DNA from: Smittia aterrima
Taxonomy: Eukaryota > Arthropoda > Insecta > Diptera > Chironomidae
NCBI GenBank assembly: GCA_033063855.1
Contig: CP093829.1
Coordinates: 12,865,537 to 12,929,536 of the forward strand
DNA: 64,000 nt
Reading direction: 5' to 3'
Numbering within the stretch: the first letter of the stretch is position 1; every line of letters begins with the position of its first letter. Made by a program: the position numbers and the translations under genes. Below, in pieces: positions 58,337 through 64,000 of the stretch. The notes under the pieces are model-generated. The model had not been told where the DNA came from. It made no database searches and was given only the letters and a program-made list of their open reading frames with translations.

Positions 58337-60560
58337 AGTTGATTTCTTAAACAAAAAGGAAATTAATTGAAATTGTATTTTAATTGAATTGAACAATAAA
58401 TTAATTTTGTGATGAATGACAAAAATCTTGTAAGAGAACGCAGCTGTGAAAATATTTCTGTTATCTTAAGTAAATACTCTCAAAACGCGCAAAGCTTTTG
58501 TCGCATGATAAAAATATTTTCATTCAACATTTCTAGAGAATTTTCTACTATTTGAGATCAAATGAAAATATTTTTATCTGTGAAAGCTCATTAAATTTTT
58601 CCAGTAGTTGATTTTAAATTTGACATTCCCTTTGCCTAATCTCCATAGCTACCAGAGAGAAGTATCAGTCACACAGCTGCTGAAGTCGTTTTAAAGTTCA
58701 TGCGAAATAATTAGGATTTTCTCGGATTTTTCTCCTCTCGCTAAACGTAATCGAAATTCTCTCGTTTCGCTCAAACATACACAAACACAAAGCCGATGAA
58801 GGAAAACTGCTGTATTCGATTTTTCATTTTACTCGCGCGAAACAAAAAGCTGAAAAGGTTCTTCAGTCTCAGTTAAAAAATTATCGATGGTAGTGACTGG
58901 TCGCTTCTGGTGTTGAGTAAATATCAGTTTTTTGCTTTAGATAAAGCTCGAAAGCTCTGTTTCACTAGCTCAGAGACTTACTCAATTGACATTTTCCTTT
59001 AAATCTGTACGAAATTTTGTGAAACCTAGGTCAAAACGAATTTATTGCGTAAATCTTTATAAAACTCTTGATTTAGATCCGAGGAAACAATGAAAAGTTT
59101 TGTGTATCAAGGATTTTCTCGTGAAATGTTGGCAAAAGACGGTCATGAAAGAATGATGGAAGAGAAAACTTTTCTGACTCTGTCAGTGAGGAAGGAAAAT
59201 TCTTTTGTGGTATAAATGAAGTGTGGGAGTGTGTGAAAGCGAATAAATATGAAAACAGCTGATCGAAATATTTTTTGGGTCGCGCGCATAATAAAGAAGA
59301 ACAAAAACATTTCAGCATGTCGGGGAAGTTAACTTTAACAGACGATAAGCACATACTGAACAGTGGGGAGGAATCAAGATCTTGTGACAAGTTTTTTCTC
59401 TGAATTATAAAATTAAATAAAATCATTTTTATTTTGTGTCGATTTGTTATTGAAGGTGAATCAAGCGAGTTGCGGTGCTGAGATGTGTGTATGAGTGACC
59501 TTGCCTCACAATTTCACACGCTGTTTATTCAAATTTTAACAAAATAAAAGACTTCAAAGCAACTCTAGAACGAGTGTGTGATAAATGTGTAATCGTTATC
59601 ATCAATAGCGAATGTGTCTGTAAGAATGGTTCAACGACACTGGACTGGGCTTCATTGCGTCGTAAAGCACTTGAAAATATTGTTTTGTGAATAAACGAAA
59701 CGCTCAAAAGGCATTTAATTTAAACAACATGGCCTTGAAGCCGGTTTGATGGCTTTGATTGCATCATAATCGAGATTCAATTGCTCGGATAAAAATTGTA
59801 TGTCACTCGAGTGGAATTGACGACTCGACAATTTAGACAATGTTTTCCCTAATTCATTAATAAATTCATGAATATGAATATCGTAATTTCCATTGCGATA
59901 TTCGCGTGGAAAATTTGCGCCTCAATCAAACTTTGCCAAGTGCAGATCACTCAGACTTTTGGCAAGCGGCGCTCCTTATCTGTCTCTTTGTGTCCGAGTG
60001 TAGACACTAAACTGAATCATCTTTGCTTTCTTACAAAATCGCACACAAAGAGACAAAGAAAGCGATGCGTTGTGCGAGTTGATTATCGACATCGGAATGA
60101 TTCGGATTATTTTTGCGATAATGAAACAGTTTTTTTGTTCTTAAAAATTCTTTTTTTTTGGGTGAGATTCCTTTGCGTCAACTGATAAGACGGAGACGTC
60201 GTAAAATATTTTCAAATGTTTGCATGTTTTATTATCCCTCAAACTGATTTACTTAAGATCAGTGTCAATAACGTCAATCAAGGGAAAATAAGAAGCGACT
60301 AAGCGTCACTTCTTTGAAAGCACAAGATCTCGAGCATGATAACTTTTCCGACAAATAAAAACTGTCAGCAGATGATAAACAAAGTTTGTCTAATGTTTCT
60401 TGCACAGGATTACGAGGAGCGAGAGCCATGCAGTTCATCGATGACGATCGCTGAGTGTTGACGTTAAAACTGCAGAAGCTTGCAAAAAGAAAAAAAAACA
60501 TTTAAGAATTTGAGTGAAAATATTTTTCAAAAAAAAAACAAAGGAAGGTAAAAAGTGAAA
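58337..60560. other. Intergenic region upstream of the monocarboxylate transporter
   Basis: 2.2 kb with the RRN3 3' UTR (AATAAA near 58395) and the first transporter promoter. Short open frames at 59073-59707 and 59868-60185 have no recognisable similarity or splice structure. No repeats or RNA genes seen. Confidence 0.4.
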
Positions 60561-63500
60561 ATGTCAGTGGAAAGTTTCGGTAGCAAAGGACGTCGAAGCA
60601 GGAAGATTAGTCGGGTGAGTTGCAGCACAAAAAACTACTTTGGCATCTCGTGTAGAATTCGAAAGCGAGCTGAGTTGTTAAACAATTAATTGAGTCACAC
60701 ACACTGTGGAAGCTTAGTAATTAAGAGACTTTACTCGCAAATTAGCTTTGAAGCTTTTAAACATGCGACGATTGAGTGCGAATGAACTTCATTGAGATTG
60801 ACTCAAACTGCCGGACGTCTAATCAGCCCCAAGCAAATTAATTAAAGATCGCAGTTTCTAGCGAAAGTGTTTCTGCCCCCGCTTGATTTGTCTTATCAGC
60901 GACTGACACATCGACACTGCCACTAACATGTTAAGCTAATCAATACAAACATCCGAAAATGTTTCTCGTTCGCATTTTTAATTTGATTAGGAGAAAAATG
61001 ATGATAACAAGGTTTTTTGATTTACAACTTCAAGTGTCTCAAAATGATTTGTCTCGAAGTTTGCAATTTTATCAAGAAAATTGTGCTCGCTCCGTCAAAA
61101 AAAAGCTAAAACTAATAATAAAACGAAACTTAATTGCTTCGCGCGGGGTCTCTACGAGAACATTACAGCATTTTCCACTTGATATGAGCAAACATTAAAA
61201 GGCTTTTCTCCGAAGAATTTGGACAATTCTGAGGACGATTCTACGTCTGTAAGTTTGTAGGTCGACAATGAAAATTGTGTTTCTATATTTGCAACAGAGT
61301 TAAGCCAATCGCTAAACGGGCATTAAGTCTACTGTTGCCAAGTGGAGAGAGTTTCATTTAAAACTTTTCCACTCGAGAAAAGCCCTTCACTAAAAATTTA
61401 GTCAAAAAATAAATTGTTTTCATTTTTTTTTGATGAAACGAACTGAATGAATTGACGATGTGTCGCTTCGTATATCTTCGCGTATTTCGAGCCTCACACC
61501 TCCCCACCCGCTCATGAGTTAAGCGTTTTTCAATACCAAAAATGAAACTCTTGCGAGTTCAGTCCGCAAATGTCTTTTCACATGGTTAGATCGTATTTCT
61601 GACTATTCGCGACGTTATTGTCACATGGTGAAGGTTCTTGCTAGAATTTTAAACAAGAATAGTGTTCTCGTTGCACGCGAAGTATTTTGCAAACGAAGGC
61701 TTTGTGTGTGTGTTCGAGAGAAGAAATTAATTTCTAAATTGCATTTTTCGTGAATTCTTTCATTAAAAAGTAAACGGCGGAAAGTGTCGTCCTGAGAAAA
61801 GAGTGAAAACGCATTTGCGGCGAAGAGACAAACGAATCCAAACTTATCAATAAAATAAAATATCATTCAAAAATGGACAAGAAGGTAAATATGATCGTTG
61901 AGTAGAGCTTAGAGCTTTTGATTTCATCTCAGATCATTCGACCTTTCAAGGGAATGCTATCAATTATATTTTTATCGACGACATTTTGAAGTGGGTTGCA
62001 TTTATTTACCGTCGGAGCCTTTCGATCCGATAAGACAATTATTATGTCACATGGCATGGCATAGGTAACATGTCCCCATTTTTTATTTTTGTAGATTACT
62101 CGGCCTTATTTACTCGAAGTTTTACGATTTTGTCAAGATTTTAATAACTTCCCGATAATCTCAGCAATGCTCTTATCGCCTCCTATAGAAAAAAAAAACT
62201 AATAATGAAGAGACCTCGATGGCAACAAGTGCTTCATTCACACTCGTCGATCGGACGTATTAAACTCCATTAATACTCCTCGTCGATAATCTAATCTAAT
62301 AGTGGAAGCAAACAAGTTATCGCCACGAGAATGAGTTGAGCTTATTATCGCAATAACTTATTGTTAAAGCCAACAACAAATATTTTCTTAAGACTGAGAA
62401 GAAGCTTTTTGTCGAAGGTCCTGACAATTTTTTTTCGTCCTTGACGAATGAAGTTTCCCATTAAATTGTAATGCGAGAGTTCAGCAAACACTTTGTCAGT
62501 GGATTTAGGCTAAACGATTGATTTACGGTGTAATCGCCTCCCCCAAACTCTCATTCCATTCGATTCTTATTTAATTTACTCATTCGCATCGAGAATATCA
62601 CAAACTATTATGAAACATTCGTTTAGTTTCGCAACAATCAAACTTTAATTAATGTGCGAGATACTTTTTATGTTTCTTGCTTCTTACGCTTTTCGGGATA
62701 AACAATTTGATTGAAGCCAATTGATGAGGAATTTATATTTTGTATCATTCCTCGCTTAGACTGACAGTGAGATTGCTACTGAAGAAGCGGCAAGACTGAC
62801 GACAGACTTGCAAGAATCCGGCGATTCTCCTGATGACGATGATGATATTAACTACAATGAACTCCCGCCTCCTCCAGGTTTGTCATTCTTTGAATTCTCA
62901 ATGACTCACAATGAATGATACAAAAATCTTAAATTACAGATGGCGGATATGGTTGGGTCATCGTTCTTGCAAGTTTTCTTTGTAACATGGTCGTTGACGG
63001 TATCGCGTACACGTTTGGAGTTTTCATGAATGAATTCGTTCAAGATTTTAATGAGGGACCCGGTAAAGTTGCTTGGGTTGGAAGTTTGTTGAGCGTAAGT
63101 TGAATCTAGAAAGAAAACAATCCAAATCTTAAGATGTAAAATTTTGTTTTCAGGGAATGTACTTAACAGCTGGTAAGTCCTTGTTTCTATTTTCTCATAT
63201 CTCCGAAACTTAAATTATTTTCCTTCCAACAGGTCCTGTGGTATCAGCGCTTGCCAATAAGTTTGGATGCCGAGCTGTTTGTATTGCCGGAAGTATTTTG
63301 GCAAGCGCAGCTTTCGTTCTTTCAACTTTCAGCGTTAATGTCAACATGTTAATGCTGACGTATGGTGTGATGGGTGGCATCGGATTTGGAATGATCTACT
63401 TGCCTGCTGTTGTCTGTGTAGGATATTACTTTGAGAAGAAGCGTTCGTTAGCAACAGGAATTGCAGTTTGCGGATCAGGCTTTGGTACCTTCGTTTTTGC

Positions 63501-64000
63501 GCCTTTAGCAATATTCTTACTTAAGAATTTAGGAGGATGGCGAGGAGCTAATCTTGTTCTTGCTGGTCTTATTCTAAGTTGCGCACTTTTTGGATCACTT
63601 ATGCGTCCACTGACCTATCCTAAGAAAAATAAGGAGAAGCCACTCATGCAAAGAATGTATGAAGAAAAGCGAATGCAAATGGAACGTGGTTCCATCACAG
63701 GATCTTATTTTACTGTTACAATGCCTGATGGAACAACAAAGCAACGCCTAAAGACTCCGCTCAATGCTGATCCTGGCGTTCATTCGAGTTTGGCTCTTGA
63801 TCAACTTGCTCAGGGTCAGATTCACCCAGTTCCAACTTTGCCGACAATAACCGAGTCTAAAGTACAAGAAATTAATGGAAACGGAAAGAATATGGCTGAA
63901 CAAAGTCCACCAGACGATGATAATTCGACACGACAACGCAGTAGAAACTCAGAATCAGATGCTTGTGATAATTTGACTGTTGACAAGAATATTCCAAGAA
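60561..64000 (+). CDS. Monocarboxylate transporter (SLC16 family), 5' part
   Basis: Exons 60561-60614 (MSVESFGSKGRRSRKISR), 62760-62877, 62940-63094, 63154-63172 and 63233 to beyond 64000. An acidic N-terminus (GDSPDDDDDINYNELPPPP) precedes the MCT signature DGGYGWVIVLASFLCNMVVD before helix 1. Helices follow: VAWVGSLLSGMYLTAGPVVS, GCRAVCIAGSILASAAFVLS, GVMGGIGFGMIYLPAVVCVG and GYYFEKKRSLATGIAVCGSG. A large cytosolic loop after helix 6 (LMQRMYEEKRMQMERGS) is open at the window end. The fold is a 12-helix H+-coupled carrier for lactate or pyruvate-type substrates; this branch's true substrate is unknown to me. One exon is only 19 nt. Confidence 0.93.
61873..61884 (+). CDS. Candidate alternative first coding exon of the transporter
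   Basis: ATG GAC AAG AAG followed by a donor GTAAAT. It ends in phase 0 like the exon at 60561-60614 and would splice to 62760, giving MDKK-TDSEIATEEAARL. The leader CATTCAAAA before the ATG is A-rich, as in other starts here. It suggests a second promoter in the 2.1 kb first intron. Confidence 0.5.
61885..62759. other. Large first intron of the transporter
   Basis: About 0.9 kb downstream of the alternative exon. No ORF, repeat or snoRNA-like element was recognised. Confidence 0.4.

Overview
The window is eukaryotic nuclear DNA from an insect, most likely a dipteran. A nematoceran with a compact genome, such as a chironomid midge, fits best. The evidence is AT-rich sequence, many 50-65 bp GT-AG introns, single-copy genes that read as insect or metazoan orthologues, RR-1 and low-complexity cuticular protein genes, and a ZAD-type zinc-finger gene, which is an insect lineage feature. 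The species call is an inference. I saw no bacterial, viral or intact transposon genes.

Layout, left half (1-30,200): mainly conserved housekeeping or regulatory genes packed closely together. In order these are cysteine dioxygenase (-, 3' end cut by the window edge), Bcnt/CFDP1-type chromatin protein (-), NOP10 (+), an ATF7IP/windei-like protein (+), an RNF144-type RBR ubiquitin ligase (+), an M17 leucyl aminopeptidase (-), a Bmcp/SLC25A30-like mitochondrial carrier (-), a tudor-domain protein (+), a ZAD-C2H2 zinc-finger protein (+), an RR-1 cuticular protein (+), TPPP/p25-alpha (-), mitochondrial ribosomal protein mS34 (+), and a 1288-residue inactive clip-type serine protease homologue (-).

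Middle (34,000-52,000): a cluster of nine small secreted cuticle-type genes on both strands. Each has a signal peptide, most have a TATA box, and most have a tiny first exon that splits the signal peptide. They include a very recent tandem duplicate (35.7k and 38.0k) and a pair of five-exon paralogues in opposite orientation (39.6k and 51.1k). A Ser-rich orphan gene (49.1k) and a coiled-coil gene (50.1k) sit inside the cluster. Long gene-poor stretches (30.1-34.2k and 40.5-43.8k) surround it.

Right end (52,300-64,000): ATP synthase subunit e (+, with a GC-AG intron), ARF1 (+, with two identical box C/D snoRNAs in consecutive introns), RRN3/TIF-IA (+), and the 5' part of an SLC16 monocarboxylate transporter (+) that runs off the window and has two apparent alternative first exons.

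Exon coordinates were assembled by hand from splice consensus and reading phase. For all complete multi-exon genes except the coiled-coil gene, the coding lengths sum to a multiple of three. The most notable observations are the twin intronic snoRNAs with a guide matching a universal 28S rRNA segment, the GC-AG intron in ATP synthase e, two 19-nt microexons, a clip domain split by a roughly 500-residue insertion, and the near-identical cuticle gene duplicate.
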